From contig OY744473.1 of the NCBI GenBank assembly GCA_963556145.1, forward strand, positions 3,782,001 through 3,846,000: a DNA stretch of 64,000 nucleotides, in the 5' to 3' direction. Positions 46,967 through 56,809 of the stretch are shown in pieces. Position numbers and translations under genes: made by a program. Each line of letters opens with the position of its first letter. The stretch's first letter is position 1. The notes beneath the pieces were generated by a model, which ran no database searches, was not told the DNA's origin, and saw only the letters and a program-made list of their open reading frames with translations. Origin of the DNA: Hygrocybe punicea. Its lineage: Eukaryota > Basidiomycota > Agaricomycetes > Agaricales > Hygrophoraceae.

Positions 46967-49900
46967 ATGGTCGGACGCAGATCACAGTTTACTCCTGCTC
47001 AGGACGCATATATTAACAGCTACATGCAAGCATTCGAGGCCAAGGTGTACGAGCTTGATCCTGACTTGAAAGGAATGAAGGGTGCTTCCTTAACAAGGTG
47101 GAAGCAGGACACTGCGGAAACTATCAAGTCGTCATCTCTGTTTCAAGACCAACTGCTTTGCGAAGGGGATGTGACTCTGACGACCTGGACCATGGTATGT
47201 CAATTCACGTCATGATTCAGGGGATTGATTGGTTCTTCAGCGAATCATCCGCAAGTTCACAAACCGCTTCAGCACTATGAAACGAAAAAGCCAGTCCACA
47301 TCAAACACTCATGGAGATCAATTTTTTATCAATCTCTCCTCAAGTGTTACTGGGCGCCAGCTCTATGAACAAGAACGAAAGAACGAGATCAATACTGAGG
47401 CTGCGAAACGTCGAAAGGATGCTGATACTGATGGGGGGCATGCAGGGTTTTACCAAGTCGTTTTGAAGGAGATGTGGGAGGACGAGGAGGATCAGCAGGC
47501 ATATGAGAAAAGGGCTGAGGAAGTTGAAAGTGATATTCCTCGGTGTGCATTTCTTGATCTTTCCTATGGCTATGATTTAACACGACCGGGTCACCTTAGA
47601 AATCAGAAAGAGTTTATGAAAGCAGCATGGTTTGCCCTCAAGACGCTCTGCCAGAATGGTAAGCTTGGCCCTGCTGAGATGATGCTGTTCTTCGCATTCC
47701 GTGATGAACATGGCGATCTCGATAGTGGCGTGTAAGTGCACCAACCGGCCCTCTGTAGTGCCACACCTAATAAAATGACAGAGTCAATGCCCATTCAGTC
47801 CATAACAAGCTTGATATGAGATCCCAGCTCAAAGACTTCACAGAGCATTTCGAAACGCCATGGTTTCAGTATGCCGAAAGGGTCCTCCCTCGTGAGTTGC
47901 TGCCAGTAGACCCAGTCGTTTTGGTTAACCCGATCGCAGATATAGTTGCAAAAGGTAGGTACACATAGCGCAGTTGCTTGCTGGGGGGGTAGGTTAACCC
48001 AAAAGACAGCACTTGCTGGGGAAATGTGGTGTGGTAGGTTGACCCAGGTACAGTTCTTGCTGGTCAAGGGTGGCTGGTTGGGTCAACCTGGTGTCAGCTC
48101 TGCCATGGAGTCGGTTAACCCAGGGCAGCTATTCCAGGACGGTTGGGTTGACCCAGGCCCAGCTGTTCAAGCCATGTGGGTTGACCTGGCTGCAGTTATT
48201 GTTGCAGCACTGGGTTGACCCCAGTCCAGCTCTTGCTGCAGGCTTGGGTTGACCTAGATGCAGCTTTTGCTGCAGAACTGGGTTGACTAGGGCCCAGCAC
48301 TTGCTGGAGGGTGGGGTGACTGGGGTCCAGCGATTGCTGCAGCACTGGGTTGACCTGGCCCCAGCTCTTGCTGCAGCACCGGGTCAACCAAGGGCCAGTT
48401 ATTGCTGCAGGATGGGGTTGACCTGGTCCCAGCTCTTGCTGCAGCACAGGGTCAACCTGGGCCCAGCTATTGCTGCAGCATTGGGTTGACCTGGGCCCAG
48501 CTATTGTTGCAGCACTGGGTTGACCCGGGTCCAGCACCTGCTGCAGGGCTTGGGTTGACCAGGATCAGCTATTGCTGCACCACCAGGTCAACCTGGGCCC
48601 AGCTATTGCTGCCGCATTGGGTTGACCTGGGCCAGATATTGCTGCAGCATTGGGTCGACCTGGTCCCAGCTCTTGCTGCAGCATTGGGTTGACCTGGCCC
48701 CAGCTCTGGCTGCAGAACCGGGTCAACCCAGGGCCAGCTATTGCTGCAGCATTGGGTTGACCTGGTCCCAGCTCTTGCCGCAGCACTGGGTCGACCTGGG
48801 CCCAGCTCTTGCTGCAGCATTGGGTCAACCCAGGTCCAGCTCTTGTTGCAGCATTGGGTCAACCCAGGTCCAGCACCTGCTGCAGGGCTTGGGTTGACCA
48901 GGATCCAGCTATTGCTGCAGCACTTGGTTGACCCTGGCCCAGCACTTGCTGCAGGGTAGGTTGACCAGGGTCCAGCTATTGCTGCAGCACTGGGTTGACC
49001 CAGGTCCAGCACCTGCTGCAGGGCTTGGGTTGACCGGGAGCCAGTGATTGCTGCAGCACTGGGTTGACCTGGCCCCAGCTCTTGCTGCAGCACCGGGTCA
49101 ACCCAGGGCCAGTTATTGCTGCAGCATTGGTGGACCCAGGTCCAGCACCTGCTGCAGGGCTTGGGTTGACCAGGATCCAGCTATTGCTGCAGCACCAGGT
49201 CGACCTGGGCCCAGCTATTGCTGCAACATTGGGTCGACCTGGGCCAGCTATTGCTGCAGGATTGGGTTGACCTGGCCCCAGCTCTTGCTGCAGCACCAGG
49301 TCGACCTGGGCCCAGCTATTGCCACAGCATTGGGTTGACCTCGGCCTAGCTATTGCTGCAGCACTGGGTTGACCCAGGTCCAGCACTTGCTGCAGGGCTT
49401 GTGTTGACCGGGATCCAGCTATTGCTGCAGCACTTGGTTGACCCTGGCCCAACACTTGCTGCAGGGTAGGTTGACCAGGGTCCAGCTATTGCTGCAGCAC
49501 TGGGTTGACCCAGGTCCAGCACTTGCTGCAGGATAGGTTGCCGGGGGCACAGCTCGTTCTGCAGCATTGGGTTGATCCTGGACCCACTGATGGGGCAGGC
49601 TTGGGTTCACTAGGGTCTGGCTAGTGTTCCAGCACTGTGTTGCCATGCCCAGCTTTTGCTGCAGAAAAGGGTTGACCCTGGCCCACCTCTCCCTGCAGCA
49701 TTGGGTTGACCAGTGTCCAGCTCTTGCTGCAACATGGGCTCATGTCAGTCGACAGGCTTGCATCACATCCCACTTTGCCTGCATGTATTTCATGTTCCAA
49801 ACATTGACAGAGCTCACACCAGCTCAAGCCAATATTTATTCAGAAACTGCCATATAAAGTAATCAAAATTTTTCAATCTGCACATGACACACATGTACCA

Positions 49901-52900
49901 CATAATATAATTTAAATGCACTTATTCAAAGCACAGGGAATAGCAAAATTAAAAAATTATTATTTTGACAATGCACAATATCTTACTTTTACTATCAGCT
50001 ATCAGCCATTACAGGAGCTACTTATTCCCAATGACAATCTCTGACAAAATCAGAACTTACCCCACTTGGAATATTGTGCTTTTCTATTTAATATTGCTCA
50101 ATTACCTCACTATTACTTAAAATAGACACATAAATTTAATGATTATTTTATCCAAATACATAATTAAATAGTGAAGGGCAGAAGGCAGGTGAGAGGAAGA
50201 TAGGTGGGTGTGGAGTCAGAAGAAGGTGGGAGTGGGAGTGGGAGTGGGAAGAAGGTGGGAGTGGGAGTAGAGAAAGGTGGGAGTGGGAGAAGGGGATGGG
50301 TGTGGGAGAAGGGGGTGGGAGTGGGAGAAGAGGGAAGGTGGAGGCAGCCGGGAAGGGCAGCAGGGAGAGGGTGAGGGTGATGGAGATGGAGGAGGACTGG
50401 GAGAGGGAGAGGGAGAGGGAGCAGGGGTGGGATGTACATACCTCTCGTGTTTCCGTCGTCCTCGTCGTCTTCGTCTGCATCTCCGCCGTCCTCGTCCCGT
50501 CGTCCTCGTCCGCGTCTCCGCCGTCCTCGTCCCCGTCGTCCCCGTCGCTGTCGTACCCGTTCCCGTCGTTCCCGTCGTCGTCGTCATCGTCCTCGTTGTC
50601 GTCGTCATCCGCGTCTCCGTCCCCGTCGTCGTTCTCGTCGTCACCTGGATGGTTGTCATCGTCCCCCGGATGGTCGTCGTCGTCTCCGTCGTCCTGTCGT
50701 CCCGTCGCTATCCTTCTCCGCCCCGTCGTCCCCTCGCCGGCCGTCTGTGACCTCGTCGACTGTCCTCGTCGTTGCTGTCGTGGTTGTCTCGGCCGTCCGT
50801 CCTGGTCGTTGGCGCATCCTCGTTTCCGCCATCCTCACGGTGGCCGTTTTCGTCGGCTTCCGTTCTGTTTGCTGGCGCGTTGTGTTCTGCTGTTGGGTGT
50901 TCGGAATCGCCTGTTTGGCGTGGGGTAGCTGGAAAAGGTCAACAATTAGTAAAGAACACAAGTTAAAATCAGAAATTTACCTCGGGTGCTCCTCTGCACC
51001 CATCTCCCGTTGTTGACGCGTTGTTGAAAACAACGCTTGAACTCGCGCGGGAAAGCCAACCGGCAGTTGCCGATTTCCCAAACGGGTTCGAGTTGCCAAA
51101 CATGGAAGTGTCGCTGAAGCTTTTGAATCTTCTAGCATGCACAACAATGCATGCATACCCAAAGTGAAATCCTCAAAAGGTGTAAATATGGTATATCTAC
51201 CCTCATACTAAAATTTGTATTTTATTCGGCCCTGCATCAAGAGCTATTCACAATTTATTCCATTCCTCTGCCAGAATTGGACCCTTAATGATCTAACTTT
51301 GTCTTAAAAATCTGAAATTAATCTCAGGAGTACTTTAATGAGTACTCATTGTGGTACACATAAGTGCCTGATTGTTGGTGGACCAGCACCTTTGTTTCAG
51401 CCAAGCAAATGCACAGAATTGTGCATTGTGGCTGACCCATCAACCAAGTCCGAACTTCAAGTTCAGCTTTACTTTGAACCTTTCATTTCTTGGCTACAAC
51501 AGATTCTGGGACCACCAAGTGCCAGGCACTGATCATCAATACAATAGATACTTTACATAGTAGTTTCACAATTATTCTCATATTTTTCAGAGCAATATTG
51601 GTAAAGTAGCATTTTAAGGGTCCGAAATTGGCAGGGAGGTATCAATGAATCATGGATATCTCTCTATGTATGCCATAATAAAATACAAAATTTGGGGGGG
51701 ACGTAGTTAGAGGCTAATTCTATCCCTACGTGGTCTTAAATGTGCTACACAGTTGTTGTGCTCCATGCAATTACACTGAGAAAAGTAAGATCTTGGTTAC
51801 ATATAAGGCAACTCGCGCCCGTTTGGGCAATCGGCAACCTCCGGCGTGGGTTCAAATCGTCGCGTACTCCATGATGCGTCCACGAGAACAGCAACAGCAG
51901 CAAAATCAAGTAGAAGGTAAGTAGATTTCTCAAAATTTATTACTATTACTATGCTAGCTAATATTATTGTTTTTATGAAGGACTTTCTCACTGCCGCGCC
52001 TGGAATTGACCGCAACACGCATGCCCGCGCCATGTCACGTCAACGCCCAACTGAAGGGCCGAAACGGCGGATGGCAGGCAACGACGAGGACAGAGGCGAC
52101 GAGGGCACAGACGGCCAGCCGGGGAAGACAACGGGGACGGAGACGGCCAGCGAAGAGACGACAGGACGACGGAGTCAACGACCATCCAGGGATCGACGAG
52201 GACGACGACGGGGACGGAGACGGGGACGACGACAACGAGGACGACGTTGGGAACGGGGACAACGGGGACGGGAACGACGGGGACGGCCAGCTAGGGGACG
52301 ACAGGACGACGCAGACGACGACGACGATCCATCGGACGACGAGGATGACGACGACAACGACGATGACGACGACGAGAGGAATGACGGGAACGGGAACGAC
52401 AGGGACCGGAACGGCGTGGACGGGGACGATGGGGACGGGAACGGGAATGGGAACGAGGGGGACGAGGACGGCGGAGACGTAGACAAAGACGACGAGGACA
52501 ACGGGAACGTATGTACAGTCCACTCTCCTCCCTCTCTCCGTCTCCGTCTCCGTCTCCGTCTCCGTCTCCCTCCCTTCCCTGCTGCCTTCCCACCTTCCCT
52601 CTTCTCCCACTCCCACTCCCTTCTCCCACTCCCTTCTCCCACTCCCACCTTCCTCCCACTCCACACCCACCTATCTTCCTCTCACCTGCCTTCTGCCCTT
52701 CACTATTTAATTATGTATTTGGATAAAATAATCATTAAATTTATGTGTCTATTTTAAGTAATAGTGAGGTAATTGAGCAATATTAAATAGAAAAGCACAA
52801 TATTCCAAGTGGGGTAAGTTCTGATTTTGTCAGAGATTGTCATTGGGAATAAGTAGCTCCTGTAATGGCTGATAGCTGATAGTAAAAGTAAGATATTGTG

Positions 52901-55900
52901 CATTGTCAAAATAATAATTTTTTAATTTTGCTATTCCCTGTGCTTTGAATAAGTGCATTTAAATTATATTATGTGGTACATGTGTGTCATGTGCAGATTG
53001 AAAAATTTTGATTACTTTATATGGCAGTTTCTGAATAAATATTGGCTTGAGCTGGTGTGAGCTCTGTCAATGTTTGGAACATGAAATACATGCAGGCAAA
53101 GTGGGATGTGATGCAAGCCTGTCGACTGACATGAGCCCATGTTGCAGCAAGAGCTGGACACTGGTCAACCCAATGCTGCAGGGAGAGGTGGGCCAGGGTC
53201 AACCCTTTTCTGCAGCAAAAGCTGGGCATGGCAACACAGTGCTGGAACACTAGCCAGACCCTAGTGAACCCAAGCCTGCCCCATCAGTGGGTCCAGGATC
53301 AACCCAATGCTGCAGAACGAGCTGTGCCCCCGGCAACCTATCCTGCAGCAAGTGCTGGACCTGGGTCAACCCAGTGCTGCAGCAATAGCTGGACCCTGGT
53401 CAACCTACCCTGCAGCAAGTGTTGGGCCAGGGTCAACCAAGTGCTGCAGCAATAGCTGGATCCCGGTCAACACAAGCCCTGCAGCAAGTGCTGGACCTGG
53501 GTCAACCCAGTGCTGCAGCAATAGCTAGGCCGAGGTCAACCCAATGCTGTGGCAATAGCTGGGCCCAGGTCGACCTGGTGCTGCAGCAAGAGCTGGGGCC
53601 AGGTCAACCCAATCCTGCAGCAATAGCTGGCCCAGGTCGACCCAATGTTGCAGCAATAGCTGGGCCCAGGTCGACCTGGTGCTGCAGCAATAGCTGGATC
53701 CTGGTCAACCCAAGCCCTGCAGCAGGTGCTGGACCTGGGTCCACCAATGCTGCAGCAATAACTGGCCCTGGGTTGACCCGGTGCTGCAGCAAGAGCTGGG
53801 GCCAGGTCAACCCAGTGCTGCAGCAATCACTGGCTCCCGGTCAACCCAAGCCCTGCAGCAGGTGCTGGACCTGGGTCAACCCAGTGCTGCAGCAATAGCT
53901 GGACCCTGGTCAACCTACCCTGCAGCAAGTGCTGGGCCAGGGTCAACCAAGTGCTGCAGCAATAGCTGGATCCTGGTCAACCCAAGCCCTGCAGCAGGTG
54001 CTGGACCTGGGTTGACCCAATGCTGCAACAAGAGCTGGACCTGGGTTGACCCAATGCTGCAGCAAGAGCTGGGCCCAGGTCGACCCAGTGCTGCGGCAAG
54101 AGCTGGGACCAGGTCAACCCAATGCTGCAGCAATAGCTGGCCCTGGGTTGACCCGGTTCTGCAGCCAGAGCTGGGGCCAGGTCAACCCAATGCTGCAGCA
54201 AGAGCTGGGACCAGGTCGACCCAATGCTGCAGCAATATCTGGCCCAGGTCAACCCAATGCGGCAGCAATAGCTGGGCCCAGGTTGACCTGGTGGTGCAGC
54301 AATAGCTGATCCTGGTCAACCCAAGCCCTGCAGCAGGTGCTGGACCTGGGTCGACCCAATGCTGCAGCAATACCTGGGACCAGGTTGACCTGGTGCTGCA
54401 GCAATAGCTGATCCTGGTCAACCCAAGCCCTGCAGCAGGTGCTGGACCCGGGTCAACCCAGTGCTGCAACAATAGCTGGGCCCAGGTCAACCCAATGCTG
54501 CAGCAATAGCTGGGCCCAGGTTGACCCTGTGCTGCAGCAAGAGCTGGGACCAGGTCAACCCCATCCTGCAGCAATAACTGGCCCTTGGTTGACCCGGTGC
54601 TGCAGCAAGAGCTGGGGCCAGGTCAACCCAGTGCTGCAGCAATCGCTGGACCCCAGTCACCCCACCCTCCAGCAAGTGCTGGGCCCTAGTCAACCCAGTT
54701 CTGCAGCAAAAGCTGCATCTAGGTCAACCCAAGCCTGCAGCAAGAGCTGGACTGGGGTCAACCCAGTGCTGCAACAATAACTGCAGCCAGGTCAACCCAC
54801 ATGGCTTGAACAGCTGGGCCTGGGTCAACCCAACCGTCCTGGAATAGCTGCCCTGGGTTAACCGACTCCATGGCAGAGCTGACACCAGGTTGACCCAACC
54901 AGCCACCCTTGACCAGCAAGAACTGTACCTGGGTCAACCTACCACACCACATTTCCCCAGCAAGTGCTGTCTTTTGGGTTAACCTACCCCCCCAGCAAGC
55001 AACTGCGCTATGTGTACCTACCTTTTGCAACTATATCTGCGATCGGGTTAACCAAAACGACTGGGTCTACTGTTGCTGCATGAACTTGGACATGCTATGT
55101 TGCCTTAATCAATTCACCAGGACCCAGCATCAAGAGTGATGACTCCACAGACCTTCAAATTCCTCATAACTCTGCAGGAATACCTTTGTTCCCTGCTGTC
55201 GAGTTCAACAAGATGATTTTGGGCGATATTCATGCCATTCTGGAAAAATACTTCAGCACATTGTGGTGTAAGTCAGTCCAGTACAGCCTTCTGCTGGATT
55301 ATTTCGAGTGATTACACCTAGGTCATACCTGGCCAGCCGATCAGCATTTTGCTGCAATACCTTGGGCTGATATTTCCGTTAACCCTTCCGACTATTATGA
55401 TGTGCAAAGTTTCATCGTCCCAGTCAAACTGCAAGCGCCAGAGCTTATGTCACTTGCCCACATTATCATTCTCTCGGAGTATCTTGCTTCGACAGCTTCC
55501 AGAGACACTGATGAACAACCATTTATGTTCCTGCAGAAGGCTGAGATTCTTAGATGCATTGGTGACCGTCAGGCTGACATTGAAGCGCAGCACACAGCTG
55601 GTGATGAAGAAGACAGCGACGATGATGACACAGAACTTGGGGCCATTGCTGCTGGAGTGCACGTCCCACTTGTGCATGAGTTGCAGCGCAAGGACACGAC
55701 AAGTGAGGCACCGGTGACAAGTGTCAGTGAGGCAGAGGATGGTGAAAATGCAGAGGAGAAAGTGGTAAGTGAGAACAATACTACAGAGAGGGTGCTGATG
55801 CAGAATTGCAGCATGAGAATGCCACAAGTGAGGCTGCGGGGACAAGTGTTGGTGAGGCAGGGAACAGCAAAAACGCAGGGGAGAAAGTGGCAATAAATGA

Positions 55901-56318
55901 GAGCCCTACTGCCAAGGAGACACTGAGCAACGGCAAGGGTGGACAGGTAGGACATAATTCGGAGGAGATTGAATGCGAAAGCAAGAAGTCGAAGACACAG
56001 AGAGGCAGGACAACTGGCGGCATTCTTTTCAGTACACGAAGGACATGGTCTTGCGTTGCTGAGAACTCACGAAAGACACGATCTTCTGTTGCCGAGAACT
56101 CACGAAAGACACGATCTTCTGTTGCCGAGAACTCACGGAAAACACGGTCTTCTGTCGCCGAGAACTCACAGAAGACACGGAGCGCTCATGGTACGAGTGA
56201 TGGGACTGTGACTCGTGGGACAAAGCGCAAAGCGGCAGGGATTCAGGAAAATCTAGAGTACGCTATCTCCTCCTTTTCCTGCAGCAGCAGCAGAAAAACT
56301 GAACTACGGGTTGTTTAG
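46967..56318 (+). CDS. KDZ accessory gene 2: conserved hypothetical protein with foldback element 2 in an intron
   Basis: Exon 1 (46967-47194) starts MVGRRSQFTPAQDAYINSYM. Introns at 47195-47240 and 47732-47781 keep frame through SSVTGRQLYEQERKNEINTE and KTLCQNGKLGPAEMMLFFAF. Exon 3 ends at 47891 (AERVLP). The next intron is 47892-55120: it opens GTGAGTTGCTGC, contains the whole foldback element, and closes AATTCACCAG. Splicing gives AERVLPRPSIKSDDSTDLQI in frame. Without the insert the intron is about 53 bp, normal for this genome. Then follow VEFNKMILGDIHAILEKYFS, an intron (55268-55321), ADISVNPSDYYDVQSFIVPV, an acidic stretch, an intron (55765-55811) and a tail with four SSVAENSRKTR repeats (56,046-56,180). 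Function unknown. The long intron may impair expression. Confidence 0.75.
47985..49745. repeat. GGTTGACC minisatellite, left arm of foldback 2
   Basis: About 45 units of 34-38 bp on the pattern GGGTTGACCTGGNCCCAGC then TCTTGCTGCAGCA. Each unit contains short palindromes (GGTTGACC/GGTCAACC, CTGCAG, CTGGGCCCAG). Higher-order blocks are visible, such as a recurring CAGCACCTGCTGCAGGGCTT unit. All frames are open because of repeat composition. Confidence 0.92.
50929..50980 (-). other. Intron-like segment, left half of foldback 2
   Basis: Minus strand: GCACCCGAG, then GTAAATTTCTG to GACCTTTTCCAG, 52 bp. The GGGTGCAGAGGAGCACCC palindrome lies directly 5' of the donor, as in foldback 1. Confidence 0.55.
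51917..51980 (+). other. Intron-like segment, right half of foldback 2
   Basis: TAGAAG, then GTAAGTAGATTTC to TTTTTATGAAG, 64 bp, in the position equivalent to 35173-35228. The palindrome before the donor has been lost in this half. Confidence 0.45.
51951..52757 (+). CDS. Low-complexity Arg/Asp-rich ORF in foldback element 2
   Basis: A 268-codon frame overlaps the intron-like segment. It has an Arg-rich block (RGRRRGRRRGRRQRGRR) and an Asp-rich block (DDADDDDDPSDDEDDDD), then NGNG repeats and a Pro-rich end. It resembles the acidic ORF of foldback 1 in position and composition, although unit sequence differs. Overlapping frames are open too, so coding status is unproven. Confidence 0.3.
   Translation: MLANIIVFMKDFLTAAPGIDRNTHARAMSRQRPTEGPKRRMAGNDEDRGDEGTDGQPGKTTGTETASEETTGRRSQRPSRDRRGRRRGRRRGRRQRGRRWERGQRGRERRGRPARGRQDDADDDDDPSDDEDDDDNDDDDDERNDGNGNDRDRNGVDGDDGDGNGNGNEGDEDGGDVDKDDEDNGNVCTVHSPPSLRLRLRLRLRLPPFPAAFPPSLFSHSHSLLPLPSPTPTFLPLHTHLSSSHLPSALHYLIMYLDKIIIKFMCLF
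53150..54995. repeat. GGTTGACC minisatellite, right arm of foldback 2
   Basis: Mirror of the left-arm array, longer by about 100 bp (three units, near 54,330-54,440). This is a unit expansion in one arm, or a contraction in the other, after the arms were last homogenised. Confidence 0.9.
56046..56180 (+). repeat. Four tandem 33-bp coding repeats
   Basis: Units read (S/C)(S/C)VAENSRKTR four times in the tail of KDZ accessory gene 2. Unit 4 has Q for R. They are in frame and close to identical in DNA, so recent. Confidence 0.8.
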
Positions 56319-56754
56319 GGGTAGGCCAAGCAGCAAACGTGCGAATACACAAAATAAACGCAAGACGAGACACTGTATGCTTTAATCCTGTGTGGCATTA
56401 ACCTGCTAACTTTCCAATTGTGCAGGTGGCTAGGATTGTGTTTCATCCGATTCAACAATGTTTAATCTGCTCAATGTATTTAATTTAAATCACTTCAACC
56501 ATGTGTGTTTAATCCACTGAGCTCTGAATTTCGGATTCCATTAAATCCAAGTTTCATTACCCACTACTTAAATTACTCCTGTTTAAACACGTAAAATTAG
56601 CTGTCTGTTTAAACAAAGTTCTGTTTAAACTTGATTTGCATTATAAAGTACATTGCTTAAGCAAGACTCCTAGGGAGGCTGTCTCAACGTAAATGTGATG
56701 CGGGGGGTGGGTTGGCCGCGACCAGGTGGTGGGCACACCACCATCCTCCCGGTT

Positions 56755-56809
56755 ACCTCGCAGTTGCAGCACCAACGTCGATTGACGTGACAGTGCGCAT
56801 CTGCGAGGT
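56755..56809. repeat. ACCTCGC palindrome module, copy 5
   Basis: ACCTCGCAGTTGCAGCACCA, ACGTCGATTGACGTGA, CAGTGCGCATCTGCGAGGT. In the right piece of hAT element 5, just after GGTGGGCACACCACC. Confidence 0.85.

Larger units (their letters stand above)
47904..55072. mobile_element. Giant palindromic (foldback) element 2, 7.2 kb, inside an intron
   Basis: Ends CAGTAGACCCAGTCGTTTTG and its mirror CAAAACGACTGGGTCTACTG. The flanking direct repeat is TTGCTGC, 7 bp (47897-47903, 55073-55079). Outer arms (47904 to about 50,215 and about 52,665 to 55072) are almost identical and carry a GGTTGACC minisatellite. Inner arms (to the centre near 51,450) are clearly more diverged but still mirror each other. 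The inner part shares with foldback 1 the GGGTGC/GCACCC palindrome, intron-like segments, the AT-rich core (GCCAGAATTGGACCCTTAA) and the loop word GCATTGTGGCT. No transposase is coded. Frames such as DPVVLVNPIADIVAK at the left end are TIR sequence and not host exon. Confidence 0.87.
38455..56680. mobile_element. KDZ-class DNA transposon, 18.2 kb, carrying three genes and a nested foldback element
   Basis: A 14-bp direct repeat GTCTCAACGTAAAT flanks the region (38441-38454 and 56681-56694). The first bases inside on the left and the reverse complement of the last bases on the right align without gaps, sharing TTAA-x-CAATGTAC and AATGCAAA. Both ends then carry GTTTAAAC words (38,500-38,740 and 56,480-56,640). 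It contains a KDZ transposase and two divergent accessory genes. The true target duplication may be shorter than 14 bp (8-9 bp), with part of the repeat being coincidence or element end. Foldback element 2 makes up 7.2 kb of its length, so the original transposon was about 11 kb. Confidence 0.8.

Noticed and set aside
47904..47970. The frame DPVVLVNPIADIVAK read as the next exon of KDZ accessory gene 2
   Set aside because: The same bases occur inverted at 55,025-55,070. The intron rule (GTGAGT ... CACCAG) and the TTGCTGC duplication place them in the foldback TIR.
47946..49567. Frames full of AAAIAGP or QLLLQHWVD repeats
   Set aside because: Products of the 34-38 bp minisatellite; mirrored in the other arm and without any family character.
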